Below, piece by piece: positions 1-8,434 of a stretch of DNA of 47,843 bases. The notes beneath the pieces are model-generated. The model had not been told where the DNA came from and searched no databases. It worked only from the letters and a program-made list of their open reading frames with translations. Position 1 is the first letter of the stretch. Each line of letters opens with the position of its first letter. This DNA is from Xanthobacteraceae bacterium. GTDB taxonomy: Bacteria; Pseudomonadota; Alphaproteobacteria; Rhizobiales; Xanthobacteraceae. The stretch spans positions 1-47,843 of the forward strand of contig JANINJ010000033.1 in the NCBI GenBank assembly GCA_024508855.1, given 5' to 3'. Position numbers and translations under genes: made by a program.

Positions 1-65
1 TCCGTGCGGCCGCGATCTCGCACCGTCTTCCTGATTCACATGTCAAACAGCCACGACTATGCATT

Positions 66-124
66 CCCGCGCCGCAGCGCGGGTTGCGCTTTTGGTTCTC
101 TCCCCTCTCACGAATGAGGGGAGA
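66..124. terminator. Two consecutive hairpins, possible terminator
   Basis: Two perfect stem-loops lie side by side. The first has the arms CCCGCGC (66-72) and GCGCGGG (77-83) with a 4-base loop. The second has 9-bp arms TCTCCCCTC (99-107) and GAGGGGAGA (116-124) with an 8-base loop. Neither is followed by a convincing T run on either strand, so intrinsic termination is only a possibility. They lie at the far end of the gene-poor segment that the promoter near 491-519 would transcribe. Confidence 0.35.
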
Positions 125-230
125 CGGAGCGCCGAGAGGCGTGCCTTGGTAGTTGTGCCGCGACGTATTCGCTTGACGGAGCGAACAGCGGCCGCGGAAA
201 CGCCTTCCGGCGCTCCATCGGCGGCGATTT

Positions 231-461
231 TTAAGGACCGGGGACCGTGCTTCCGGGCTGGGCACAGATTCCCGAAGATGCTCTCTCCAGGTCTCCGTCG
301 ATCTCCGGCGGATTTCGCCGCCGGCCTCCCAACCGCGTCCAGCCAGCAAGTGGCGGCCGCTCGTAGTAGCGGCGGACGGTAGCCCCCGGCCTCCCGGACG
401 ACATGGCTGCGAGACCACATCGCGCAGGCGCCGCATCCCGTTCCGCGTCACGACGCCTCAT
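231..461 (-). CDS. Doubtful small Arg/Gly-rich ORF behind a strong promoter
   Basis: This 76-codon reading frame is the only candidate gene in the first 530 bases. It begins with ATG at 461 behind a GAGGGG sequence about 7 bases upstream, and a near-consensus promoter lies at 491-519. The product would be basic and rich in Arg, Gly and Pro, with no transmembrane segment, signal peptide or family motif I recognise. The other frames are also open here, as expected in very GC-rich DNA, so the frame may be chance and the transcript non-coding. I assign no function. Confidence 0.2.
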   Translation of the reverse strand: MRRRDAERDAAPARCGLAAMSSGRPGATVRRYYERPPLAGWTRLGGRRRNPPEIDGDLERASSGICAQPGSTVPGP

Positions 462-490
462 GATGCGCCCCTCGCGAACGAGACACAAGG

Positions 491-519
491 TATATATTCC
501 TATTATGGAAAGTTGTCAA
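491..519 (-). promoter_or_regulatory. Consensus-like sigma70 promoter firing leftward
   Basis: On the minus strand TTGACA (519-514) is followed after exactly 17 bases by TATATA (496-491). The -10 region lies inside a near-palindrome, GGTATATATTCC at 489-500 with one mismatched pair, which could be an operator. Transcription would start near 484 and run into a stretch without a convincing gene. The match is seen directly; activity is inferred. Confidence 0.5.
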
Positions 520-533
520 TAGGCCGCGCCGTT

Positions 534-1430
534 TCATCCGGGGCGGTGCATCAGCAACGCGATCCAGCCGTCGATCCGGAGGCGCCGCACCAGAACAACC
601 CCAACCGAGCGATAGGTCGCCACCACGCTCGCGGCCTGATGCGGCAACAGCCCCGACAGGATCAGCAGGCCACCCGGCGCGAGATGCGCGGCCATCGTTG
701 GCGCCATCTGGCGCAGTGGATTGGCGAGGATGTTGGCGAGGATGAGATCGAACGGTGCGCGGGCGCGAAACTGCGGCGCTGAAAATCCCTTGGCGCAGAT
801 CGATTCCACCAGATTGCCGACGCCATTGTGGTGCGCATTCTCCGCGGCAACGACAGCCGAGCGGGGATCGATATCGCTGGCCAGAATATGCTGACGCAGC
901 GCTTTTGCCGCCGCAATGGCCAATACGCCGGTCCCAGCCCCGAGATCGAGAACGCGGCGCGGCGATCGCCGCCGCAACACATCGTCGAGCAGCAGGAGAC
1001 AGCCGCGCGTCGTGCCGTGATGGCCGGTGCCGAAGGCCAGCGCCGCTTCGATTTCGATTCCGAGTTTGTTCGGCGGCACGCGATCGCGATCGTGGTGTCC
1101 GTGCACGACGAACCGTCCGGCCGGCACCGGAATCAGACCTTCGAGGCTGGCCTTGACCCAATCCTTGGCTTCGATGTCCTGAAACAGCACGGTCGCGGCA
1201 AGGTCTTCGCCGGCCGAGAGTGCGATCAAATCCCGGATCGCGGCTTGATCCGGTGCTTCCGCAAAATGCAGCGTGACATCCCAACGGAGATCCGGCCGCT
1301 CGAACGCGGCAATGGCCACGTCGCCGGGATCCAGCGCCTCCTCGAGCACGTCGACCACGCGACGCGCGTCATGCTCGGTGCCGATCGAAAACGTTGCGCT
1401 GCTGGTGGCAGGGGTCGTGAAGCTGGTCAT
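534..1430 (-). CDS. prmA: Ribosomal protein L11 methyltransferase
   Basis: PrmA transfers methyl groups from S-adenosylmethionine to ribosomal protein L11 in the cytoplasm. The 298-residue product has the family layout: an N-terminal substrate-binding part (about 1-100), the signature FGTGHHGTT at 133-141, the Rossmann motif I DLGAGTGVLAIAA at 162-174, and ILANILANPL near 230-239, which is the family's NxxxNP-type active-site motif. Length is typical (about 290-300 residues). The start is the ATG at 1430; the sequence just upstream gives only a weak ribosome site. The gene stands alone, and its promoter must lie in the unusual 1431-1873 region. Nothing is missing from the catalytic motifs. 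Confidence 0.93.
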   Translation of the reverse strand: MTSFTTPATSSATFSIGTEHDARRVVDVLEEALDPGDVAIAAFERPDLRWDVTLHFAEAPDQAAIRDLIALSAGEDLAATVLFQDIEAKDWVKASLEGLIPVPAGRFVVHGHHDRDRVPPNKLGIEIEAALAFGTGHHGTTRGCLLLLDDVLRRRSPRRVLDLGAGTGVLAIAAAKALRQHILASDIDPRSAVVAAENAHHNGVGNLVESICAKGFSAPQFRARAPFDLILANILANPLRQMAPTMAAHLAPGGLLILSGLLPHQAASVVATYRSVGVVLVRRLRIDGWIALLMHRPG

Positions 1431-1499
1431 GAACTATCCGGACGGGGAGGGCGCGGCCGCACCTGAATTTCACAGGTTGGCAATGCCTACATACAACGG

Positions 1500-1720
1500 T
1501 TATGCACCGTCTCATACATGACTTATCAACCTTGTCATCTACGGCTTTGCACCGGCTGCCCACAGACTTGTACACAGGTGAGGGCAGATATTTCCACAGA
1601 GATATCCACAGCCTGCTCACCGGCTCACAATTGGATCAGCTCTTCTTGCGGCTTAAGAATTTGCTTCTGATTCAAAGCAGAATCCGCGACCAAGTCGGCC
1701 TCACCGAAAAGATATCCACA
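1500..1720. other. Cluster of DnaA-box-like 9-mers
   Basis: Within 221 bases I count six sites resembling the DnaA box TTATNCACA, all in the same orientation: TTATGCACC (1500-1508), TTATCAACC (1523-1531), TTGTACACA (1568-1576), ATTTCCACA (1590-1598), ATATCCACA (1602-1610) and ATATCCACA again (1712-1720). The last two lie in identical GATATCCACAG contexts. A locally AT-richer stretch (about 1625-1685) sits between the boxes and carries GANTC sites at 1669 and 1680. The whole 1431-1873 gap has no gene. A replication origin, a DnaA-titration site or a DnaA-regulated promoter for prmA are all possible. Origin-linked genes such as hemE, maf or parAB are absent from the window, which counts against a chromosomal origin. 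Confidence 0.4.
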
Positions 1721-1873
1721 GGCGTTGATGCCGGGCCGGTAACGCCATTTCGCTCGTCCGAAACGATACGGTTAATGGATCATGGCGACGATGCTCAAAA
1801 CACGAGGCATCGGGTGGCCGGCTTTTTAAAACTCAATGGCTAGAGATGCCCTCAAGCAGAACGCGAGGGCGTC

Positions 1874-2020
1874 ATGAAAATGCGAAGCATGGATACGTCT
1901 TGGCCCATCGGGCAGATGTTCGGTCTCGGGGCCGAAGATATCGCCTGGATGCTGGGGCTTTGCGCGGGGACGCTGATCGTCGCTGCAATGCTCGCGATGT
2001 ATGTCCTGCTGTTCTTCTGA
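1874..2020 (+). CDS. Small single-pass membrane protein, 48 residues
   Basis: This short frame starts with ATG at 1874 behind a GAGGGCG stretch and ends 12 bases before the stop of the convergent oxidoreductase gene. The product starts MKMRSMDTSWPIGQMFG. Its second half (about residues 25-48) is a continuous hydrophobic helix rich in Leu, Ala, Met and Val that ends at the C-terminus in LLFF. A polar head followed by one C-terminal membrane segment is unlikely by chance in DNA of this composition. I recognise no family. Two competing frames overlap it but look like shadows. Confidence 0.5.
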   Translation: MKMRSMDTSWPIGQMFGLGAEDIAWMLGLCAGTLIVAAMLAMYVLLFF

Positions 2021-2032
2021 CCGTCGCGCCGG

Positions 2033-3646
2033 TCAGGCGCGTCCGAACAATCCGCGATCATCCTTCAGGATAACCCTTGCTGCATTGTGCCCGGGGGCGC
2101 CGGTCACGCCGCCGCCGGGGTGGGCGCCGGAGCCGCAGTGGTACAGCCCCTTGAGCGGGCCGCGATAATCGGCGTGGCCGAGCATCGGACGTGCGGAAAA
2201 CAGCTGGTTCAGCGTCAGCGCTCCATGGAAGATATCGCCGCCGAGCAGGCCGAAGTCGCGCTCCAGATCGAGTGGCGTCAGCGCTTTGCGCGCAATCACG
2301 CTCGCAGCAAAACCCGGCGCGTAGCGATCCACCGTTGCGATCATCAGGTCCGCGACCTCTTCGCGACGATCGTCCCACGACGCGCCGCCGGGCAATTGCG
2401 GGGCGACATGCTGGCAGAACAGGCTGGCGACGTGCTGGCCGGGCGGGGCGAGTGAATCGTCCAGCGTCGATGGAATCAGCATTTCCACTACCGGCTCGCG
2501 GCTCCAGCCGAATTGCCGTGCGTCCTGCCACGCGCCATCCATATAGCCGAGGCTCGGCGCCAGGATGATGCCTGCGCTGAGATGATCGCCATCGCCCGAC
2601 AGGGCAGTGAAGGAGGGCAGCTTCGACAGCGCCACGTTCATCCGGAACGTGCCGGAGCCGTTACGCCATTTGCCGATGCGATCGAGGAATGGTGCTGGCA
2701 AGACGCCCGCGGGCACCAGCCGCTTATAGAGCAGCTTCGGATTGACATTGGACACGACATACCGGGCGCGAATGCTTTTGCCGTTGTCGAGTACCACGCC
2801 GGCCGCGCGGTCGCGTTCGACGATCACCTCGCGCACTCCTGCATCCACGTCGATCTCGACACCCCGGCTGCGCGCGGAGGCGGCCATCGCCTGGGTGATC
2901 GCGCCCATGCCACCGATGGCGTGTCCCCACACGCCTTTCTTGCCGTTCACCTCGCCGAAGGCGTGATGCAGCATGACATAGGCCGAACCGGCAGCATAAG
3001 GACTGGCGTAATTGCCGACGATGGCGTCGAATCCGAATAGCGCCTTGATGAGGTCGCCTTCAAAGACGTCATCGAGCATCTCGCCGGCCGAGCATGTGAA
3101 CAAGTCGAGCACCGTGCGCTGCTGTTCCAGCGTCAGGCCGCGCAGGACGTTGGCGGTGCCGAGCGCGTTGATGGCTTCGCTCACGGATTTGGCGCCGAAT
3201 CCCTCGACGACATTCGGCGGTGCGCGCAGGATGAACTGCCGCAACACATCGGCGACCATCTCGAGTTGTTGCGTGAACGCGCCATAGCGTTCGGCATCGC
3301 GCCTGCTGAGCTTCTCCAGCGATGGGCGCGTGCGGCCCTCGCCGGTCAGGAGATAGCTGCCGTCCGGCGCGGGCAAAAAATTCTGCGCGCGGCGTTCGAC
3401 GATCTTCAGGCCGTGCTCGTGCAACCGGAGGTCCGCGATGATTTGCGGATTGAGCAGGCTGACCGTGTAGGCCGCCACCGAATTGCGGAAGCCGGGATGG
3501 AATTCCTCGGTAACGGCAGCACCACCGACCACCTTGCGGCGCTCGACGACGCGGACGCGCAGACCGCTCATCGCCAGATAGGCGGCGCATGTCAGGCCAT
3601 TGTGGCCTGCGCCAATGATGACAACATCGGGTTCTGTGTCAGCCAT
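2033..3646 (-). CDS. FAD-dependent phytoene-desaturase-like oxidoreductase (PYROXD2-like)
   Basis: The 537-residue protein belongs to the flavin amine oxidase / phytoene dehydrogenase superfamily (COG1233). The N-terminus carries the dinucleotide-binding motif GAGHNG at residues 12-17, followed by an acidic-end strand with VVERR and the GGAAVTEEF turn that contacts FAD. The C-terminal FAD-binding block, with GSGAHPGGGVTGAPGHNAA, lies near residues 500-522. No carotenoid genes are nearby, so pigment synthesis is unlikely. The length and the GHN variant of the Rossmann motif resemble the uncharacterised PYROXD2-type branch, whose substrate is unknown. ATG at 3646 has GAAAG a short way upstream. 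It diverges from the gene at 3871, with a perfect palindrome in the gap. Confidence 0.8.
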   Translation of the reverse strand: MADTEPDVVIIGAGHNGLTCAAYLAMSGLRVRVVERRKVVGGAAVTEEFHPGFRNSVAAYTVSLLNPQIIADLRLHEHGLKIVERRAQNFLPAPDGSYLLTGEGRTRPSLEKLSRRDAERYGAFTQQLEMVADVLRQFILRAPPNVVEGFGAKSVSEAINALGTANVLRGLTLEQQRTVLDLFTCSAGEMLDDVFEGDLIKALFGFDAIVGNYASPYAAGSAYVMLHHAFGEVNGKKGVWGHAIGGMGAITQAMAASARSRGVEIDVDAGVREVIVERDRAAGVVLDNGKSIRARYVVSNVNPKLLYKRLVPAGVLPAPFLDRIGKWRNGSGTFRMNVALSKLPSFTALSGDGDHLSAGIILAPSLGYMDGAWQDARQFGWSREPVVEMLIPSTLDDSLAPPGQHVASLFCQHVAPQLPGGASWDDRREEVADLMIATVDRYAPGFAASVIARKALTPLDLERDFGLLGGDIFHGALTLNQLFSARPMLGHADYRGPLKGLYHCGSGAHPGGGVTGAPGHNAARVILKDDRGLFGRA

Positions 3647-3703
3647 GTGTCTTTCGAAGCCAATATGAGAACGGCCCAGCCGATGTCATGGGCTATCCCG
3701 TTG

Positions 3704-3718
3704 CTGTATTGAATACAG
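3704..3718. promoter_or_regulatory. Perfect 15-bp palindrome in a divergent intergenic region
   Basis: CTGTATT-G-AATACAG is a perfect inverted repeat with 7-bp arms and a one-base centre. It lies 58 bases upstream of the oxidoreductase start (minus strand) and 153 bases upstream of the fused spermidine-synthase-like gene (plus strand). The size and symmetry fit an operator for a dimeric regulator. The regulator is unknown and no regulator gene lies beside it. Confidence 0.4.
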
Positions 3719-3870
3719 AATGATCGGAACAAAGCCACACCCAAACAATTTCCGCGCGGGTGTCTTTGCGCCGCGTTGCCCGGATTGGTGCCGTGTGCTC
3801 CACTCCGGCACCGTCGGCATCTTGCCGGCAGGGCGCAACCGGCGCCGTCGCGCATGAAACCGGATTTTGC

Positions 3871-6150
3871 ATGACTGCTTCGCCGCCTGCCGAGCCGATC
3901 CAGAAGTCGCGTGCCCGAAATGCGCTGATCCTCACGGTCTATACCGTGGCGATCTTCGTCAGTGCGTTGCTGCTGTTCTCGGTGCAGCCGCTATTTACCA
4001 AGATGGTGTTGCCGCGGCTGGGCGGATCGCCGGCCGTCTGGTCGGTGGCGATGGTCTTCTTCCAGTCGCTGCTGCTCGGCGGCTATGCCTATGCGCATTA
4101 TCTGATGCAGCTCCGCAGCCGGGCCGCGCCGGTAGCGATCCATCTGATGCTGCTGGCGGCCGCGTTGGGGACGCTGCCGCTGGCCATTGCCAGCGGCTGG
4201 GGCGAGCCACCGACGAGCGGCTACGCGATCTGGCTGCTGGGGTTGTTCGCGGTATCGATCGGCCTGCCGTTTTTCGCGCTCGCGGCCAACAATCCGTTGC
4301 TGCAGGCGTGGTTCGTCCGCACCGGCCATCCCAACGGTCCTGACCCGTATTTCCTCTATGCCTCGTCGAATATCGGCAGCTTCCTCGCGCTGCTGTCCTA
4401 TCCGGTTTTGCTGGAGCCGATGTTCTCGCTGCGCATGCAGAACCTGCTGTGGACCTGCGGTTATGGATTGTTGATCGTGCTGATCGCCGGATGCGGCGTG
4501 TTGTTGTTGCGCTCGCCAGCGGTTGCCGTGGCGCAAGTGGACAGCGAGCAGGCGAATGCGCCCGCGCCGTCATGGGCGTTGCGCGCGCGCTGGATTTTCC
4601 TGGCCGCGGTCCCGTCGGGTCTGCTGATCGCAGTGACTGCGCATATTTCCACCGACGTAGCGGCCGCGCCGTTGCTGTGGGTGCTGCCGCTGTCGCTGTA
4701 CCTCCTGACGTGGGTGCTGGTGTTCCAGTCGCGTCCGCTGCTGCCGCACCGGCTGATGCTGTTATTGCAGCCGGCGGCGATTGCAGGCGTGATCATCCTG
4801 CTGGCGATCGGCGGCGAGCAGAACCTGTTGCTGACGCTGGGCGGCCATCAACTCTGCTTCTTCATCATCGCCATGGCCTGTCACGGCGAACTCGCCCGCA
4901 CGCGCCCCGCGGCAAGATATCTGACGGGCTTTTACGTTGCGCTGTCGTTCGGCGGCATGCTGGGCGGACTGTTCGCCGGCTTGATCGCGCCGTTCACGTT
5001 CTCGTGGATTGCCGAATATCCGATCCTGATCGCATTGGCCGTGTTGTGTCGCCCGCCTGAAGAGGAGCGATGGAGCGGGCTTCTGCGCTGGTATTGGCTC
5101 GTCCTGGCCATTCTTGCAGTCGTGTGGCTGGTGCCGGCTTTCTCGCCGGGCCGCGCGTTCGACTGGATAAAAGAGCAACGCGTCAGCATTGTCGCTGCTT
5201 GCGCGATACTGTCGATGATCCTTGCGATCGTGCCGCATGCCAGCCGCGCGAAGATCGCGGCGACGGTGGTGCTGGCGCTGGTACTGCTGCGCGTTTACCC
5301 CTCCGACGACGGGCGGGTGGAAACGGTGCGCAGTTTCTTCGGTGTTCACAAGATCGTGGTCACGCCCGGCGGCCAGTATCATGTGCTGATGCATGGCACC
5401 ACGATCCACGGCGCCGAGCGGATGCAGAACAACGATGGCACGCCGGTGACCGGACGGCCGGAGCCGATCTCGTATTATCACAAGGACGGCGGCATCGGCC
5501 GCGCCATCAGCGCGGTTCGCGCGCGCAAGGGTGGACCCATTCGCGTTGCCGTGATCGGTCTTGGTGCCGGTACGCTGACCTGCGCCTCGCAGCCGGGCGA
5601 AAACTGGCGGTTCTTCGAGATCGATCAGACCATGGTCGATACCGCGCGCGATCCGAAATATTTCACCTTCATCCAGAGTTGCGAGCCCGATCTCAAACCG
5701 GTGATCGGTGACGCACGGCTGACCTTCGCCAAGGAGCCCGACGGACTTTACGACCTCATCATCGTCGATGCCTATTCCTCGGATGCGATTCCCATCCATC
5801 TGGCGACGCAGGAGGCGATGAAAATCTACAAGGACAAGCTCGCGCCGCAGGGGGCGGTGCTGATGCACGTTTCGAACCGTCACCTTGAACTGGCCAGTGT
5901 CGTCGTCGGCATCGCCGATGCCAATGGGCTGAAGAGCTGGGTCTACAACGAGGATTCCGGCCGCGACGACGAATATATCTTCACCACCTCGGTAGTGGTG
6001 TCCGCCCGCGACGAGGCGGATGTCGGCGCGCTGGCCTCAAGCGAGCAGTGGGTGCAAACCGATCCGACCGCCGGTCAGCGCGTATGGACCGATGACTATT
6101 CGAATATTCTCGGCGCCGTGTGGCGGCGGCTGCGCGACGGCGACAACTAG
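3871..6150 (+). CDS. Membrane-fused spermidine synthase-like protein
   Basis: The 759-residue product joins a polytopic membrane region (about residues 20-455, roughly a dozen hydrophobic helices) to a soluble C-terminal domain of the spermidine synthase / methyltransferase fold. In that domain the nucleotide-binding loop GLGAGTL is at about 563-569 and the gate-loop-like DAYSSDAIP at about 633-641. This matches the family annotated as fused MFS/spermidine synthase, for which polyamine production has rarely been shown. I chose ATG at 3871 (MTASPPAEP) because the membrane helices start soon afterwards. An upstream in-frame ATG at 3760 would add 37 residues with no recognisable feature. No clear ribosome site precedes either. 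Real substrate and direction of transport, if any, are unknown. Confidence 0.8.
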   Translation: MTASPPAEPIQKSRARNALILTVYTVAIFVSALLLFSVQPLFTKMVLPRLGGSPAVWSVAMVFFQSLLLGGYAYAHYLMQLRSRAAPVAIHLMLLAAALGTLPLAIASGWGEPPTSGYAIWLLGLFAVSIGLPFFALAANNPLLQAWFVRTGHPNGPDPYFLYASSNIGSFLALLSYPVLLEPMFSLRMQNLLWTCGYGLLIVLIAGCGVLLLRSPAVAVAQVDSEQANAPAPSWALRARWIFLAAVPSGLLIAVTAHISTDVAAAPLLWVLPLSLYLLTWVLVFQSRPLLPHRLMLLLQPAAIAGVIILLAIGGEQNLLLTLGGHQLCFFIIAMACHGELARTRPAARYLTGFYVALSFGGMLGGLFAGLIAPFTFSWIAEYPILIALAVLCRPPEEERWSGLLRWYWLVLAILAVVWLVPAFSPGRAFDWIKEQRVSIVAACAILSMILAIVPHASRAKIAATVVLALVLLRVYPSDDGRVETVRSFFGVHKIVVTPGGQYHVLMHGTTIHGAERMQNNDGTPVTGRPEPISYYHKDGGIGRAISAVRARKGGPIRVAVIGLGAGTLTCASQPGENWRFFEIDQTMVDTARDPKYFTFIQSCEPDLKPVIGDARLTFAKEPDGLYDLIIVDAYSSDAIPIHLATQEAMKIYKDKLAPQGAVLMHVSNRHLELASVVVGIADANGLKSWVYNEDSGRDDEYIFTTSVVVSARDEADVGALASSEQWVQTDPTAGQRVWTDDYSNILGAVWRRLRDGDN

Positions 6151-6180
6151 AGTCTGATTCAACTGCGTTGAATCAGACTC
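6150..6180. terminator. Perfect 13-bp inverted repeat with four GANTC sites
   Basis: GAGTCTGATTCAA (6150-6162) and its exact complement TTGAATCAGACTC (6168-6180) flank a 5-base loop. The repeat begins at the stop codon of the plus-strand gene and ends 10 bases before the stop of the minus-strand gene, so it is placed like a bidirectional terminator. It contains four GANTC sequences, the target of the alphaproteobacterial CcrM methylase. There is no T run, so a repeat element or methylation-related role is also possible. Confidence 0.5.
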
Positions 6181-6190
6181 GTCGCGTGGA

Positions 6191-7003
6191 TCAATCCTGA
6201 TCGGAGAACAGACCGCGAGGCTGGTAAGACGGCTGCGGCGGCGCGTAGTAACCCTGCTGACCATAGCCTTGCTGACCGTAGCCTTGGCCGCCGTACTGCG
6301 ATTGATAGCCGTAATTGCCCTGTGCCTCATAGACGCGGCGATAGCTGCGCGGCGACGGATAACGCCGGTCGCTCGAGCTGCCGTCAGCCGGATAGATGTA
6401 CCCGTCGTCATCGCGCGCCGCCTGCTGCGGCATCCGTTGCGCCGGGAATGTCTGCTGTGGCGTGATGTTAACCGGGTTGCCGGCCGCATCGTAGGCCGGT
6501 CCGACGTCGGACGGAATCGGGTTGCGGCGTGCTACCGCGGTGGCCGGCTTGCCACGCCGCGCTAGTGCAACGCGGGACGAGCCGGTGAGCGTCACCGTAG
6601 TGGAGAGAAGGCCATCGCTTTTCACCAGATCGTAAAGCGTCGTGGCGTTGGCACGCGAGAGTCTGACGCAGCCATGGGAGACCGGGCTGCCGAGGCTGCG
6701 CTCCGACAGGGTGCCGTGGATGGCGTGACCGACCTTGGTGAAGAAGATCGAATGCGGCATCGGCGCATCGTCGAATTCCTTGGAGAAGTGATCTTCCTCC
6801 ATGCGGAACGTCTGGAATTTGCCGTTGGGCGTTTCGTGCGACGGATTGCCGGTGGAGACCGGCCAGCGATAGCGTTCGACGCCATCGACCGCCACGGTCA
6901 TCTCCTGGTTATCCTTGTCGACGGTGATGGAAACTTTGGCCAGCGCGACGCTGGGACTCGCCACGAATAGAACGGCGGCAAGCGGAATGAGAAACGCACG
7001 CAT
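6191..7003 (-). CDS. L,D-transpeptidase (YkuD domain), periplasmic
   Basis: The 270-residue product starts with a signal peptide (MRAFLIPLAAVLF..., cleavage expected near ALA at 20-22). A YkuD catalytic domain follows, with HGT at 96-98 and SHGCVRL at 109-115; Cys112 is the predicted nucleophile. Such enzymes make 3-3 cross-links in peptidoglycan or attach proteins to it. After about residue 140 the chain becomes low in complexity and ends in Gly-Gln-Tyr repeats (GYGQQGYGQQGY) and a Pro-rich tip, perhaps a wall-binding tail. I start it at ATG 7003, 11 bases after GGAGG; the longer frame to 7069 would bury the signal peptide. It converges on the preceding gene at the 6150-6180 palindrome. Confidence 0.88.
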   Translation of the reverse strand: MRAFLIPLAAVLFVASPSVALAKVSITVDKDNQEMTVAVDGVERYRWPVSTGNPSHETPNGKFQTFRMEEDHFSKEFDDAPMPHSIFFTKVGHAIHGTLSERSLGSPVSHGCVRLSRANATTLYDLVKSDGLLSTTVTLTGSSRVALARRGKPATAVARRNPIPSDVGPAYDAAGNPVNITPQQTFPAQRMPQQAARDDDGYIYPADGSSSDRRYPSPRSYRRVYEAQGNYGYQSQYGGQGYGQQGYGQQGYYAPPQPSYQPRGLFSDQD

Positions 7004-7269
7004 CAGACTTCTGGCCTCCAGACCTTCCAAAGCAAGGTCGCTCGCCCGTCCCCCGCTGGCAATATGCATACGAAACGGGTCAGGTGCCAGTCCCTGTAGA
7101 CATCAATCTTAACGGAGGTGTGGCGGCGAAATGAACGAAGCGCCGCCGCCGACCGGTGCATTTCGTGCAATTTGTAGGCATTTGGGCGCAACCAAAATGC
7201 AAGTCGGGCGTTAGTGTGGCCGAGGGCGGCCGCGGCCGTTGTAGTTGTATCTGCCAAAAGGGGATTCGG

Positions 7270-7602
7270 ATGAAGATCAAGACATCGACGCTGCCGGCCG
7301 TAACGCCCACCCGGATGACGTTTGCTGCGATCGCCACGGCGCTGGCGCTGCTTGCAGCCCCTCATTTTGCCCATGCCCAGGGTGTGATTGGCGGCATGGA
7401 GCGGGGCGCAAATCAGGGCGCGCGCGAAGGCAATCGCGCGGCCGGGCCGGTCGGCGGCGCGATTGGCGGCGCCATTGGGGCCGGTGTCGGTGGTGCAGTC
7501 GGCGGCGTTAAAGGTGTGCTCGGCATTCCGGATCGCGGGCCGCGTCGCGGTCACCGTTGCCGCGGCTATTGGCGCCACGGCCATTTCCACTGCTACCGGT
7601 AA
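7270..7602 (+). CDS. Exported glycine-zipper protein, 110 residues
   Basis: This small protein has an N-terminal signal sequence (hydrophobic stretch around residues 16-32, then AHAQ, a likely cleavage site). The centre is very rich in glycine in a GxxxG-type pattern (GGAIGGAIGAGVGGAVGG), as in glycine-zipper proteins that associate with membranes. The C-terminus is short, basic and rich in His and Cys (RCRGYWRHGHFHCYR). ATG at 7270 follows AAGGGGA with good spacing. A strong terminator lies 19 bases after the stop. The function is unknown; a periplasmic or outer-membrane location is inferred. Confidence 0.72.
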   Translation: MKIKTSTLPAVTPTRMTFAAIATALALLAAPHFAHAQGVIGGMERGANQGAREGNRAAGPVGGAIGGAIGAGVGGAVGGVKGVLGIPDRGPRRGHRCRGYWRHGHFHCYR

Positions 7603-7620
7603 GGTACCGACAGAATAACA

Positions 7621-7648
7621 AATGGCCCGGATCGCTCCGGGCCATTTT
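7621..7648 (+). terminator. Rho-independent terminator
   Basis: An 11-bp perfect stem, AATGGCCCGGA (7621-7631) with TCCGGGCCATT (7636-7646), closes a 4-base loop and runs into TTTT. It ends the glycine-zipper gene. The A-rich left flank may also let it serve the minus-strand ABC permease gene, which stops 25 bases to the right. Confidence 0.8.
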
Positions 7649-7672
7649 GCATTTGGTGGTCGCCAGCCGGCG

Positions 7673-8430
<758 letters not shown>

Positions 8431-8434
<4 letters not shown>

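Noticed and set aside
448-1284. A 278-codon minus-strand frame overlapping prmA
   Set aside because: prmA in the neighbouring frame has all methyltransferase motifs, so this frame is a shadow.
1500-1720. Firm call of the chromosomal replication origin
   Set aside because: DnaA-like boxes alone are not enough, some carry one or two mismatches, and the usual origin neighbours of alphaproteobacteria are absent, so it is reported only as a candidate.
4762-5883. A 373-codon minus-strand frame
   Set aside because: It is antisense to the membrane-fused spermidine-synthase-like gene and has no recognisable motif.
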